A stretch of DNA of 64,000 bases from CAYTZH01 sp964442285 (GCA_964442285.1 CAYTZH010000010.1:1-64000), one strand, 5' to 3'. Shown: positions 51,339 through 60,437, numbered from the stretch's first letter. Translations and numbers: made by a program. Notes: generated by a model not told the origin, from the sequence alone.

Positions 51339-52271
51339 TCAGCTCTCCCAGAGGACCGAACGGTAGTAGGTGACGGTTTCCCGAATCCCGGTCTCGTGAT
51401 CGGTGAACCGGAAGCCCGGGAGCCATTCCCGGAACCTGCGATCGTCCAGGATCTTGAACGGGGCGCCGTCCTGGTAGGTGGTATTGAACTCGAGGCTCCC
51501 CTCGTAGTCGAGGGCCTTCTTGATCAGCTCCGCGGACTCCCCGATCGAGTAGCCCTTGTTGCGACCGATGTTCACGGGCTCGACGAGGGACTCGTTGCGG
51601 GCGACGGCTTCGGCGAGGACCTCGGCGATGTCGACGATGTATCCCCACTCCCGCACCGGCTTTCCGGTGCCCCAGATCTCGAACGAGGCCGCTCCCTTCC
51701 GCTGGGCCTGCATCATCCGGATGATCATCCCGTTGAGGGCGTGGGTGCGGTTCGGGTCGGTGTAGTCGCCCGGACCGAAGGCGTTCGGCACCAGCAGGTT
51801 GACGGTACGCGTGCCGTACTGGCGTTCGAAGGATCGCGAGAGGATGTAGATGAAGCGCTTGGCGTTTCCGTAGGCGAGCACCGAATCGTGGACCGGCCCG
51901 CTCCACCACTGGTCTTCCACGTGCTTGTTGGCGTCGCCGGGGTAGGAGCAGTTGGACAGCGGGTTCACGACGAGTGCCTCCGGGCACTCGAGTCGGACCG
52001 CCTCGTAGAGATTGAGTGCCATGCGGGTGTTGTCCTGGAAGACCTCGCCCGCGTGGTCGCTGACGTAGTGGAGGCTGCCGACGTGCGCCGAGGCGTTGAC
52101 GATCGCGGCCGGCGCCTCGTCTCTCAGGCATGCGCGGACGGCGTCGATATCCCGGAGGTCGACGCCGGTGCGGCGGGAGGCCGCGACGGGAGCGAAGCCA
52201 CCCTTTTCCTCGAGCACCCGGATCACGTGTTTGCCCAGGAACCCGGATCCGCCGAATACGACCGTCTTCAT
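51339..52271 (-). CDS. GDP-L-fucose synthase-like epimerase/reductase
   Basis: A 310-residue extended SDR. It begins MKTVVFGGSGFLGKHVIRVLEE, with a Ser in NPLSNCSYPG and the YxxxK motif in AYGNAKRFIYILSRSF near residue 137. PNAFGPGDY and IWGTGKPVREWGYIVDIAEVLAEAV are the hallmark substrate segments of GDP-fucose synthase (WcaG/Fcl) relatives. It would convert GDP-4-keto-6-deoxymannose to GDP-fucose for the GT11 enzyme. No gmd dehydratase is visible. Spacing to the aminotransferase is one base. Confidence 0.82.
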   Translation of the reverse strand: MKTVVFGGSGFLGKHVIRVLEEKGGFAPVAASRRTGVDLRDIDAVRACLRDEAPAAIVNASAHVGSLHYVSDHAGEVFQDNTRMALNLYEAVRLECPEALVVNPLSNCSYPGDANKHVEDQWWSGPVHDSVLAYGNAKRFIYILSRSFERQYGTRTVNLLVPNAFGPGDYTDPNRTHALNGMIIRMMQAQRKGAASFEIWGTGKPVREWGYIVDIAEVLAEAVARNESLVEPVNIGRNKGYSIGESAELIKKALDYEGSLEFNTTYQDGAPFKILDDRRFREWLPGFRFTDHETGIRETVTYYRSVLWES

Positions 52272-52281
52272 GGCGCCTTCC

Positions 52282-53214
52282 CTAGACGTTCCGGTAGATG
52301 CTGCGGTGCTCGAGGACCGGAACGGCCTCGATGAGCTCTTCGATGCCCTCCTCGACGCGCACGTCGCAGGAGAAGCCCAGGCGGTTGATCTTGTCGTACG
52401 AGACGACGTAGTTGCGCTTGTCCTTGTCCTCGCCGATGTCGGCAAAGTGGAGGTAGTAGTCCACCTTCCCCTTGATCATCAGGGCGACGTCTTCCTTGCT
52501 GTAGTTGTTCCGGTCGTCGCCGATGTTGAAGACCTCGCCCTTCATCTTGTCGGCGTTGTCGACCGCGAAGGCGAAGCTCTTGGCCATGTCGTCGACATGG
52601 ATGAAGGTGCGCTTGAAGTGCTTCTCGAACATGATGAGGTACTGGTTCACGACGGCTTCGTAGACGAAGTCGTTGATCAGCAGGTCCAGTCTCATCCGCG
52701 GCGAGAGGCCGAACGCCGTCGCGAAGCGATACGCGATGGTGGTGTTGTGGTCCATCAGGAGCTGCTCGGCCTCGGTCTTGGTGCGGCCGTAGAGACTCAA
52801 GGGGTTGAGGGGCGTCTCCTCGGTGCAGACGCCCTCGACGTGGCCGTAGTTGCTGCCGGTGGAGGCGTACAGGACGAGCTGTTGCCGGGAGAGGAGCCCG
52901 GAGAGCGTCCTGGCCGACTCGAGGTTCGTGGTGACCGCCAGATCCGGGTTCTTCTCGCAGGCCGGGAACCCGACGATGGCGGCCAGGTGGATCACGACGT
53001 CCGCATCCGCGACCAGGGGGCGGAGGGTCTCGGCGCTCCGCGCGTCGCCCTTCAGGAACCGGAAGCGGCGGTTCCGGAAGAACGGGATCATCGCGTGGCC
53101 GTTCTCGTACATCAGCAGGTCGAGGACGGTGACTGCGTGCCCTTCGTCCAGCAGTCGGCCGACCAGGACCGATCCCACATAGCCCGCGCCGCCGGTCACC
53201 AGGATCTTCGCCAT
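52282..53214 (-). CDS. NAD-dependent sugar epimerase
   Basis: A 310-residue extended SDR. The cofactor loop GGAGYVGS is at residues 8-15, the Ser lies in LYASTGSNYGHV, and YxxxK is in LYGRTKTEAEQLLM near 144. RTFIHVDDMAKSFAFAVDNADKMKGEVFNIGDD is typical for UDP- or dTDP-sugar epimerases. It is first in the minus-strand operon of seven genes that ends with the flippase, so the promoter should lie in the 238-bp spacer above 53214. The substrate is unassigned. Confidence 0.87.
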   Translation of the reverse strand: MAKILVTGGAGYVGSVLVGRLLDEGHAVTVLDLLMYENGHAMIPFFRNRRFRFLKGDARSAETLRPLVADADVVIHLAAIVGFPACEKNPDLAVTTNLESARTLSGLLSRQQLVLYASTGSNYGHVEGVCTEETPLNPLSLYGRTKTEAEQLLMDHNTTIAYRFATAFGLSPRMRLDLLINDFVYEAVVNQYLIMFEKHFKRTFIHVDDMAKSFAFAVDNADKMKGEVFNIGDDRNNYSKEDVALMIKGKVDYYLHFADIGEDKDKRNYVVSYDKINRLGFSCDVRVEEGIEELIEAVPVLEHRSIYRNV

Positions 53215-53422
53215 CGGATACCTCTCTCGCGGCCTCGCAGGCCGAACGCGGCGTCGCCACCGTTTCGCGGGCCCCGGGAGCTCGTTCGCGGCCCCACCGC
53301 TCTAGTGGCGCTCTCCCGAGCAAAGGTGTCGGCGGCCTCGGCAATGGACGCAGCGGCCCGCCGAACCCGCAACCATAGGAAAGATTCCCGGCCCTCGCCG
53401 CGTGCGCGGGCCTCCTTCGGGC

Positions 53423-53439
53423 CAGGGGCGCAACCCCTG
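53423..53439. promoter_or_regulatory. Small inverted repeat after SGNH gene 4
   Basis: CAGGGG and CCCCTG form a perfect 6-bp inverted repeat with a 5-base loop, 14 bp past the stop of the minus-strand SGNH gene. It could be a transcript 3' hairpin; no T-run follows on the minus strand, so it is not a typical intrinsic terminator. Confidence 0.3.
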
Positions 53440-53452
53440 CGCAACCGCCTCG

Positions 53453-54646
53453 CTAGCGGAACGCAACGGGGGACTCCGTTCCGGCGGGCGGCGGCAGCAG
53501 CCCGCTCTCGACGAGCCCCTCGGCCAACGCCTCGCCGTAGATCCGATGGCCCAGCGCGTTCCAGTGGGGGTCGAAGGGGATCCGGATCTCCGCCTGGCTC
53601 GGGATGCGCTCCTTCCAGCGTGCGTACGTGCCGAAATCCTGCACGCCCAGCTCCCGACCCAGCAGCAGGCTCCAGGGCCCGTCGGTCATGAGGACGTCGA
53701 ACGCGGCGCCTTCCGCCTCGGCCGCGCGTCGCATCGCTTCGACGAGAGAGGCCGTGAGGCGGAAGACGTAGCTCTCTGGATCGGGCACGTCGACGAGGTC
53801 CTCGAAGTCGCCGTACGAGCCGGCCCGCAGGATCTGCTGCGTCAGCTGGGGGGCGGCGGCGACGATGTGGACGAGCGCGGTGGCGAAGCCGCTGCGGCAG
53901 ACGATCTCGTCTCGGATCCAGAGGACGAAGCGCGTCTTCCACGGCACCGTCAGCTCGCGACGGTTGCCCGAAGTGTCCAGCCGGATGTTGGCAGTGTACT
54001 CGAACCGCGGGACCGGCGTCCCACGCAGCTCCGCAGTGCCGTCGGCTCGGATCCCGAAGTAGGGCTTCCCATACACTCGAAAAGGGCGATGGATCGTCAT
54101 GTTGTCGTCGAGATCGTTGCCGTTGAACCAGTAGAGCACCAGGTCCGGCTCGTACTTCAATCCCTCGTCGGCGATGAACAAGTAGGCCTGGTCCGTGCCC
54201 CAGCCCCGGGTCCCGCCGTTGATGAACTCGACCGCGTGGCCCCGTTCGCGGAGGGCACGTTCGGCGACCCGGGTGAAGACCGCTTCGGGCGGAACCTCGA
54301 ATCCGACCACCGCGGAGTCGCCCACCACCAGGACCCGGAAGACGTCCGGGTCGGACCGATACGGCAGCTCGCGCTCGCGGAGCCCCTTGGAGTTGATCCT
54401 GATGGGCTGCTCCACCCCGAGCTTGACGAAGACGACCTCGCCGTCCGGGACGTGGTGCCACCCCCAGCGGGGGTGGTGGGTGAAGACGTCGTACGCCGGG
54501 TGCAGGGGGCGGATGCCCATGATCCAGCGCGAGGCCGCTTCGCCGATCGCGAAGGTGATGGCGCAGAAGAGGAGCACCTTTCCGAGCAGCGCGAGCAGCC
54601 GCCGCGGGATCGAGCGCGCTCTGCCGGGGGGTCCGTGCTCAGACAT
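53453..54646 (-). CDS. Membrane-anchored SGNH-hydrolase protein (4)
   Basis: A 397-residue protein. A transmembrane segment spans about 17-37 (LLALLGKVLLFCAITFAIGEA). The SGNH domain has block I VLVVGDSAVVGFEVPPEAVF with Ser111, INGGTRGWGTDQAYLF, then YWFNGNDLDDNM near 164, and the Asp-His block FDPHWNALGHRIYGEALAE near 363. The ATG at 54646 lies inside the stop region of the Wzy-like polymerase (8-bp overlap), so the two are cotranslated. That fits modification of the polymer at the periplasmic face. Confidence 0.85.
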   Translation of the reverse strand: MSEHGPPGRARSIPRRLLALLGKVLLFCAITFAIGEAASRWIMGIRPLHPAYDVFTHHPRWGWHHVPDGEVVFVKLGVEQPIRINSKGLRERELPYRSDPDVFRVLVVGDSAVVGFEVPPEAVFTRVAERALRERGHAVEFINGGTRGWGTDQAYLFIADEGLKYEPDLVLYWFNGNDLDDNMTIHRPFRVYGKPYFGIRADGTAELRGTPVPRFEYTANIRLDTSGNRRELTVPWKTRFVLWIRDEIVCRSGFATALVHIVAAAPQLTQQILRAGSYGDFEDLVDVPDPESYVFRLTASLVEAMRRAAEAEGAAFDVLMTDGPWSLLLGRELGVQDFGTYARWKERIPSQAEIRIPFDPHWNALGHRIYGEALAEGLVESGLLPPPAGTESPVAFR

Positions 54647-56192
54647 GGCGTGAGACGCCCGACTCCGCCCCCTGCCAGTCCAGGTCGTCGGCCAGCGCGC
54701 GACGCGAGCCCCGCAGCGCACCCAGGGCGATGTGCATGAGGATGACCGGTGCCACCGCGAAGAGCAGGGTGCCGTACGAGGAGGCGACGTTGGCCATGAA
54801 CCCGAAGCCGATCTGCTGCAGGGAGACCACCATGACGAGGACGCCGGGCGCGACGAGCGGACGCCGGCCGCAGGTCTCGTGCAGGATGCGGATGAGGAGT
54901 CCGATCAGGAACATGCCGCCGATGATCCCCGGCCAGCCGAAGTTGAGATAGAAATCGCCCACCTGGGTCGGGCCGGTGGAGGATCTGATGCCTGGCCCGG
55001 AGCCGTATACCTCCGTGATCCATCCGCCGATGTCCATGACGGGTTTGCCGGGCCAGATCAGACGCGGGACCGGGAAGAGCAGCAGGATGTAGAGGGTCTT
55101 CCCGTACTGGAACGGGACCTCGCGCGGGGTCTCGCGGATGATCACCGACGTCACCCCGACGCCATCGAAACGCCGCTTGGCGCGCTCGAACCCGTCGAGG
55201 AGGAGCGCCTCGGGCTTGTTCGAGCCCACGAACTCCTGGACCTGGGAGAGGGCCGCCCCCGGGTTCCGCGCCAGGGCGCCCACGCCCTGCGGGAGCAGGC
55301 CCTCCTTCACGAACTCCGAGATGGGATACACCCCGAAGAGCGCGAAGGCGCCGATGGCGATCAGCCGCAGGGGCAGCCGGGCCTTCAGCACCATCCATGT
55401 GACCACCACCACACCGGGCCCGATGAGCATCGCCTCCTTGGATCCGGTCAGCGTCCCGATCAGCATGTTGGCGGGGACGTTGAAGGCGAGCACGATCAAC
55501 GCGCCCCGGGAGCGGTACTTCAGGTACGCATACGTCATCAAGACGTTCACGTAGATGTAGCTGGAGGCCAGCGTCGAGATGACCCCCGAGCCCAGCTCCG
55601 ACGGGACGAGACCCGCCATCGACGCCAGGGCGATCGCCCAGCCCAGGGGCAGCATGATGGCGGACACGAGGATGATGTCCGCGAGGCTCCACTCGCGCTG
55701 GAAGCGGGGTACGGCCCGGCCGACCAGCCGGCCCACGGGCGAAACGTATGTCAGGAGCACCACCGACATGGCGAGCAGGCCCGCCAGCTGCCCGCGGATC
55801 ACGTGCTGGGGCAGGAGGTTGCTGAAGGCGAGTCCGGCCGCGTCGGTGGGACCGAACGCCGGGATGTAGAGGAAGAAGACCGAGCTCACCCAGTAGCCCA
55901 TGAAGGCGAGCAGGAAGATCGAGAGCACGAGGTGGCGGTGGCGCGGCGGGCGGAGGCGATCGAAGCCGAGGGGGATCAGGCCGAGCACGATCGTGACCAC
56001 GGCCAGGGACAGCATGGTGAAATCGGGGCCGTCGAGCTCGGCGATGAGGCCGGCCGCGAAGATGCCCACGACCAGGACCACCGTGAACACGAGGAACAGC
56101 AGGGCCTCTGCGGGCCGTTGGGCGCGCTCCGGGGCCTCGGCGGTCTCCGGCGCGGCCAGCGGGGGCAGCGCGTTGGGGTCGGGATCGGGCAT
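54639..56192 (-). CDS. Wzy-like O-antigen/exopolysaccharide polymerase
   Basis: A polytopic membrane protein of 517 residues with about 12 hydrophobic segments. It begins MPDPDPNALPPL with a first helix at about 32-52. The large soluble loop near residues 330-420 (FERAKRRFDGVGVTSVIIRETPREVPFQYGKTLY, LFPVPRLIWPGKPVMDIGGWITEVYGSG) contains the RFDG and P-R-x-I-W-P-x-K-P segments seen in oligosaccharide repeat-unit polymerases. GDFYLNFGWPGIIGGMFLIG follows. It should polymerise lipid-linked repeat units in the periplasm. A longer reading upstream lacks a sensible start. It overlaps SGNH gene 4. Confidence 0.83.
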   Translation of the reverse strand: MPDPDPNALPPLAAPETAEAPERAQRPAEALLFLVFTVVLVVGIFAAGLIAELDGPDFTMLSLAVVTIVLGLIPLGFDRLRPPRHRHLVLSIFLLAFMGYWVSSVFFLYIPAFGPTDAAGLAFSNLLPQHVIRGQLAGLLAMSVVLLTYVSPVGRLVGRAVPRFQREWSLADIILVSAIMLPLGWAIALASMAGLVPSELGSGVISTLASSYIYVNVLMTYAYLKYRSRGALIVLAFNVPANMLIGTLTGSKEAMLIGPGVVVVTWMVLKARLPLRLIAIGAFALFGVYPISEFVKEGLLPQGVGALARNPGAALSQVQEFVGSNKPEALLLDGFERAKRRFDGVGVTSVIIRETPREVPFQYGKTLYILLLFPVPRLIWPGKPVMDIGGWITEVYGSGPGIRSSTGPTQVGDFYLNFGWPGIIGGMFLIGLLIRILHETCGRRPLVAPGVLVMVVSLQQIGFGFMANVASSYGTLLFAVAPVILMHIALGALRGSRRALADDLDWQGAESGVSRHV

Positions 56193-56401
56193 TGGGTCCT
56201 CTGGACTCCCAGACACCACGGCCAGCGAGTGGGTCGACTTGAGGCGACCCGGGGCCCGGATTCTAGAGGCTCGCCTGTCGGCACGCACCATGGCAGAGCC
56301 GGGCGGCGAAGCTGCCGGCTCGCTGCGGGTCGGCTGCGCACGGCGTGCGTTCGCCGCCCCATCAGCCGCCCCCGCCCCCCCCGCGGCGCCGGGAGCCGGG
56401 C

Positions 56402-56407
56402 TATAGT
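56402..56407 (+). promoter_or_regulatory. Candidate -10 box of the GT4-SGNH-carbamoyltransferase operon
   Basis: TATAGT, one mismatch from TATAAT, lies 81 bp before the ATG at 56489. No recognisable -35 hexamer sits 16-18 bp upstream, where the sequence is almost pure G/C. It is nevertheless the most AT-rich hexamer of the spacer. Confidence 0.35.
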
Positions 56408-56446
56408 GCAGGGCCGCGCGCCGCCCCCCGAGGGCCTGCGCCACAG

Positions 56447-56470
56447 GCAGACTGCGGCGGAGCAGTCTGC
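56447..56470 (+). promoter_or_regulatory. Leader hairpin upstream of the operon at 56489
   Basis: GCAGACTGC and GCAGTCTGC form a perfect 9-bp stem with the 6-base loop GGCGGA. It ends 18 bp before the start codon and lies downstream of the TATAGT box, so it would be in the transcript leader. The GGCGGAGC crossing the loop recalls, with one base missing, the RfaH ops element core GGCGGTAGC found in front of polysaccharide operons of enterobacteria. Confidence 0.45.
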
Positions 56471-56488
56471 GCCCAGAGCAGGGTGGGC

Positions 56489-57607
56489 ATGCGCCGGACG
56501 TCCCAGGCCTCGGTTCTGATCAACGCGCTCACCGTCATCGACGGTGGGGGCCGCAGCTACATCACGAACCTGCTCCGGGAGCTCGACGCGGACCCCCGGG
56601 GATTCCGCTTCACGGTGCTGGCCGCCGAAGGGCAGCTCACGGAACGGGACACGGGCCGCTCCCAGCTCCTGACGCTGCGCCTCGCCGGCGACCACCGCGC
56701 CCTGCAGCTCCTGCAGCGGGTGGCCTTCGAGCAGGTCGTCCTGCCCTGGCGGGCCCGGGCCTACGACCTCCTGTACTGCGTGGCCGACATGGTGCCCCTG
56801 GCGACCAGCGTGCCCACCGTGGTGGCCCTGCGGAACCTCAACATCTACGACGACACCTACTACAACACGCCCCGGCTGCGCGCCCTGCGCATGCTGGTGC
56901 CGCTCGGCCTGCGCCGGGCCCGTCGCATGATCTTCCCGTCCCAGGCGGCGGCGGATGCCATCGCGCCCCGGGTCGGGATCTCCGCCGAGCAGGTTGCCGT
57001 GGTGCGCTACGGCATCGCCCGCGAGGCCTTCGACGCCCCCGACGACCCGGTCGACGCCGGCGCTCCCTACCTCTTCCTGCCCGCCGCCCTCGAGCGCCAC
57101 AAGAACATGGAGGTGCTGCTGCGCGGGCTGCCCCGGGTGTCGGACCCGACGCTCCAGCTCTGGATCGCCGGTCAGTCCCAGACCGATCCGGTCTACGCCG
57201 CCGAGATCCGGGACCTGGCGGCGAGCCTCGGCCTCGACGAGCGCGTGCGCTTCCTCGGGCCCGTGCCCTACAAGGACGTGGTGCGCTATCACCGCCACGC
57301 CGTCGCCCTGGTGTTCCCCTCGAAGATCGAGACCTTCGGGCACCCGCTGCTCGAGGCCATGCTGGCCGAGACGCCGATCGTGGCCGCCGACATTCCCGCC
57401 TTCCGCGAGATCGCCGGGGACGCGGCGCTCTTCTTCGCGCCCGACGACGTGGACGGCCTGGTCGCCGGCGTGGAGCGGGTGCTGGGCGACGCCTCCTCGC
57501 GTAGCCAGCGCGTCGAGCTGGGTCGCAAGCGCGCCTCCGAGTTCACCTGGAAGCGCTCGGTGGATCGTCTCTGCCAGGTGTTCGAGGAGGCGCTGGGGGC
57601 GGGATGA
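56489..57607 (+). CDS. GT4-family glycosyltransferase
   Basis: A 372-residue GT-B fold glycosyltransferase. It opens SVLINALTVIDGGGRSYITNLLREL and has LRNLNIYDD, YLFLPAALERHKNMEVLLRGL and the E-x7-E motif in SKIETFGHPLLEAMLAETPIVAAD near residues 285-308. It is a more distant relative of the two tandem enzymes at 25-27.7 kb, sharing the GGG(Y/R)(T/S)Y opening and the ETFGHPLLEAM motif. First gene of the operon GT4-SGNH-carbamoyltransferase-small protein; its stop overlaps the next start (ATGA). The sugar is unknown. Confidence 0.9.
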   Translation: MRRTSQASVLINALTVIDGGGRSYITNLLRELDADPRGFRFTVLAAEGQLTERDTGRSQLLTLRLAGDHRALQLLQRVAFEQVVLPWRARAYDLLYCVADMVPLATSVPTVVALRNLNIYDDTYYNTPRLRALRMLVPLGLRRARRMIFPSQAAADAIAPRVGISAEQVAVVRYGIAREAFDAPDDPVDAGAPYLFLPAALERHKNMEVLLRGLPRVSDPTLQLWIAGQSQTDPVYAAEIRDLAASLGLDERVRFLGPVPYKDVVRYHRHAVALVFPSKIETFGHPLLEAMLAETPIVAADIPAFREIAGDAALFFAPDDVDGLVAGVERVLGDASSRSQRVELGRKRASEFTWKRSVDRLCQVFEEALGAG

Positions 57608-58605
57608 ACCGCCAGCTCTTCGAGCACCACCCGGTGCTGGGGCATCGGTTCATCCCCGGACTGCGGGCGCGCGTGGACCACGAAGCCGGCGGCTACCTGA
57701 TGCGCACGAACGCGTCGGGCTTCCGCTGCCGACACCCCTTCGAGAAGGCCCCGACACCGGGACGGCGCCGGGTGCTCCTGTTCGGCGACTCCTACACCGC
57801 CGGCGACGGCGTGAGCGACAAGCACCGCTACGGCGAGCGGCTGGAGGCGCTGCGGCCGGACCTGGAGGTCTACAACTTCGGACTCCCCGGCAGCGGCACC
57901 GATCAGCAGTACCTGGCCTGGCGGGAGTTCGCCCGGGACGTCGCCTGCGACGCCGTGGTGCTCGCCGTCATGGTGGAGAACGTCCGCCGGGTGGCCGCGC
58001 GCTACCGGCCCTACACGGATCGCGACGGCACACCTCGCGTCTTCGCCAAGCCGTGGTTCGAGCTCGACGCCGACGGCGCGCTCACGCTCCGCGGTGTGCC
58101 CGTGCGCAAGACGCCGATCCCGGAGGCGGAGCTGCCCGCGGAAGAGCGGGCGTCGGTGGACGAGAGCGGCCGCGCCGCCTGGCTGCGCCGGGCGGTGAAC
58201 CGGCTCGGCCCCGACGTGAAGGACGTGGCCCAGCGCCTCACCCGCTACCAGCCCCTTCCCGAGTACGACGAAGCCGACCACCCCGCGTGGCGCCTGCTCT
58301 CCGAGGTGCTGCGCCGCTGGGTCGGCGAGATCGAGGCGCCGGTGCTGCTCTTCCCGATTCCCCTCTACCAGTACGTGGAGGAGACCGCCTCGGCCCAGGC
58401 CTACCGCGCCCGCTTCCGCGAGCTGGCGGACGAGACCGGCGCCGCCTTCTGCGATCCCCTGCCCGATCTCCAGCTGCCGCCGCGGCCGGAGCGGCGCGGG
58501 TTCCGCTTCCGTGAGGATCCGCACCCCACACCCGCGGCCCACGCGGTGCTCGCCCGGGCGCTCGCCCGCGGGCTGGCGCCCGTGCTCGAACGGGGCGCCG
58601 CGTGA
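57604..58605 (+). CDS. SGNH-hydrolase protein (5), no membrane anchor
   Basis: A 333-residue GDSL/SGNH protein. Block I is VLLFGDSYTAGDG with Ser63, followed by YNFGLPGSGTDQQYL (Gly block) and VMVENVRRVAARY, where an Asn stands at the block III position. The Asp-His block is EDPHPTPAAHAVLARAL near residues 305-312. Unlike the other four SGNH proteins of the locus it has no hydrophobic N-terminus, so it probably acts in the cytoplasm on a nucleotide- or lipid-linked sugar. It overlaps the glycosyltransferase and the carbamoyltransferase by 4 bp each. Confidence 0.87.
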   Translation: MNRQLFEHHPVLGHRFIPGLRARVDHEAGGYLMRTNASGFRCRHPFEKAPTPGRRRVLLFGDSYTAGDGVSDKHRYGERLEALRPDLEVYNFGLPGSGTDQQYLAWREFARDVACDAVVLAVMVENVRRVAARYRPYTDRDGTPRVFAKPWFELDADGALTLRGVPVRKTPIPEAELPAEERASVDESGRAAWLRRAVNRLGPDVKDVAQRLTRYQPLPEYDEADHPAWRLLSEVLRRWVGEIEAPVLLFPIPLYQYVEETASAQAYRARFRELADETGAAFCDPLPDLQLPPRPERRGFRFREDPHPTPAAHAVLARALARGLAPVLERGAA

Positions 58606-60437
58606 GCCACCACGTGCTCGGCATCTCCGCCTTCTACCACGACGCGGCCGCGGCCCTGGTGCGCGACGGCGAGATCGTGGCGTGCGCCCAGGAAGAGCGC
58701 TTCACCCGCAAGAAGCACGATCCGCGCTTCCCGCGCCACGCCATCGCCTACTGCCTCGAGGAGGCCTTCATCGAGAACGACGAGCTGGATGCGGTGGTCT
58801 TCTACGACCATCCGCTGCTCACCCTGGACCGGGTGCTGCAGTCGCTGCTGGCCGTGGCCCCCGAGGGCGAGGACCTGTGGCGCAAGGCGGCCCCGTCGGT
58901 GCTCGGGGTGAAGCTCTTCGTCGACCGCTACGTGCGCGACGTGCTCAAGACCGACGTGCCCGTGCTCTTCGCCCGCCATCACCTCTCCCACGCGGCCAGT
59001 GCCTTCTACCCGTCGCCCTTCGAGCGGGCCGCCGTGCTCACGGTCGACGGCGTGGGCGAGTGGGCCACCACGAGCCTGGCCGTGGGCGAGGGGGAGCACA
59101 TCGAGGTCCGCAAGGAGATCCACTACCCCCACAGCCTGGGTCTCCTCTACAGCGCCTTCACCTACTTCTGCGGCTTCAAGGTGAATTCGGGCGAGTACAA
59201 GCTGATGGGCCTCGCGCCCTATGGCGAGCCCCGCTACGCCGACGCGATCCGGCACGAGCTGATCGATACGAGGCCCGACGGCTCGTTCCGCCTGAACCTC
59301 GACGCCTTCGGCTTCCTCGACAGCGACCGCATGACGAACGCCCGCTTCGACGCCCTCTTCGGGGGGCCGCCGCGGGCGCCCGAGTCGCGCATCAGCCGCC
59401 GCGAGATGGACCTGGCGGCGTCGGTGCAGGCGGTCACCGAGGACGTCATGCGCGGTCTCGCGCGCCACGCCCTGGAGCTCGCGGGCTGCCGCGACCTCTG
59501 TCTGGCCGGCGGCGTGGCGCTCAACTGCGTGGCCAACGGCAAGCTGCTGCTCGAGGGCGTGGCCGACCGCGTCTGGATCCAGCCGGCCGCCGGCGACGCG
59601 GGGGGCGCCCTGGGCGCGGCGCTGGTGGGGAGCCTGCGCCGCTTCGGGGCCCGGCGGGTGCGCTCGCCGGGGGGCGGCGACGCCCAGCACGGGAGCTACC
59701 TGGGCCCGGCCTGGTCCGCTGCCGAGATCCGCGCCTTCCTGGACCGCCACGACTACCCCTTCGAGGTCGTGGAGGGCCTCGACGCGCGCGCGGAGCGGGT
59801 GGCGGCGGCGCTCGCCGACGGGCAGGTCGTCGGCTGGATGAGCGGCCGCATGGAGTTCGGGCCGCGCTCGCTCGGCGGCCGCTCGATCCTGGGCGACCCC
59901 CGCAACCCCGAGACCCAGGTGCGCATGAACCGGAAGATCAAGTACCGGGAGTCGTTCCGGCCCTTCGCGCCCAGCGTGCTGGCCGAGCGCTGCGGCGACT
60001 GGTTCGAGCTCGACGCGGAGAGCCCCTACATGCTGCTGGTGGCCCCCGTGCGGGAGGGGCTGCGCAAGTCGCCGCCGCCGCCCGAGACCGACGACGCCGA
60101 CGACCTGCTCGCCCGGGTGCGCCAGGCCCGCAGCGAGATCCCGGCGGTCACCCACGTGGACTACAGCGCGCGGGTGCAGACGGTGCACCGGGAGACGAAC
60201 CCCGCGTACCACGCGGTGCTGTCCGCCTTCGAGCGCCTCACCGGCTGTCCCGTGGTGGTCAACACCTCCTTCAACGTGCGCGGCGAGCCCATCGTCTGCT
60301 CGCCGGAGGACGCCTATCGCTGCTTCATGCGCACCGAGATGGACCTGCTGGTGCTCGGCGACTGCCTGCTGCGCAAGGCGGAGCAGCCGCCGATCCTGGA
60401 CGACGAGTCGTGGAAGGACGAGTATGAGCTCGACTGA
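58602..60437 (+). CDS. NodU/CmcH-type carbamoyltransferase (copy 2)
   Basis: A 611-residue carbamoyltransferase. The N-terminal domain starts HVLGISAFYHDAAAALVRDGEIVACAQEERF and has the metal-binding ARHHLSHAASAFYPSPF, TVDGVGEWATTS, and LCLAGGVALNCVANGKLL. The C-terminal domain shows SGRMEFGPRSLGGRSILGDPRN, FAPSVLAE, HVDYSARVQTVHRETNPAY and VVNTSFNVRGEPIV. GTG start at 58602. It resembles copy 1 (33276-35096) in architecture but is clearly diverged (for example ISAFYHDAAAALV against LNLSHDASAALV). It overlaps the small protein gene by 14 bp, so the two products are made together. Confidence 0.94.
   Translation: MSHHVLGISAFYHDAAAALVRDGEIVACAQEERFTRKKHDPRFPRHAIAYCLEEAFIENDELDAVVFYDHPLLTLDRVLQSLLAVAPEGEDLWRKAAPSVLGVKLFVDRYVRDVLKTDVPVLFARHHLSHAASAFYPSPFERAAVLTVDGVGEWATTSLAVGEGEHIEVRKEIHYPHSLGLLYSAFTYFCGFKVNSGEYKLMGLAPYGEPRYADAIRHELIDTRPDGSFRLNLDAFGFLDSDRMTNARFDALFGGPPRAPESRISRREMDLAASVQAVTEDVMRGLARHALELAGCRDLCLAGGVALNCVANGKLLLEGVADRVWIQPAAGDAGGALGAALVGSLRRFGARRVRSPGGGDAQHGSYLGPAWSAAEIRAFLDRHDYPFEVVEGLDARAERVAAALADGQVVGWMSGRMEFGPRSLGGRSILGDPRNPETQVRMNRKIKYRESFRPFAPSVLAERCGDWFELDAESPYMLLVAPVREGLRKSPPPPETDDADDLLARVRQARSEIPAVTHVDYSARVQTVHRETNPAYHAVLSAFERLTGCPVVVNTSFNVRGEPIVCSPEDAYRCFMRTEMDLLVLGDCLLRKAEQPPILDDESWKDEYELD

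Noticed and set aside
53423..53439. Intrinsic terminator after SGNH gene 4
   Set aside because: The hairpin is short and not followed by a T-run on the transcribed strand, so I list it only as an inverted repeat.
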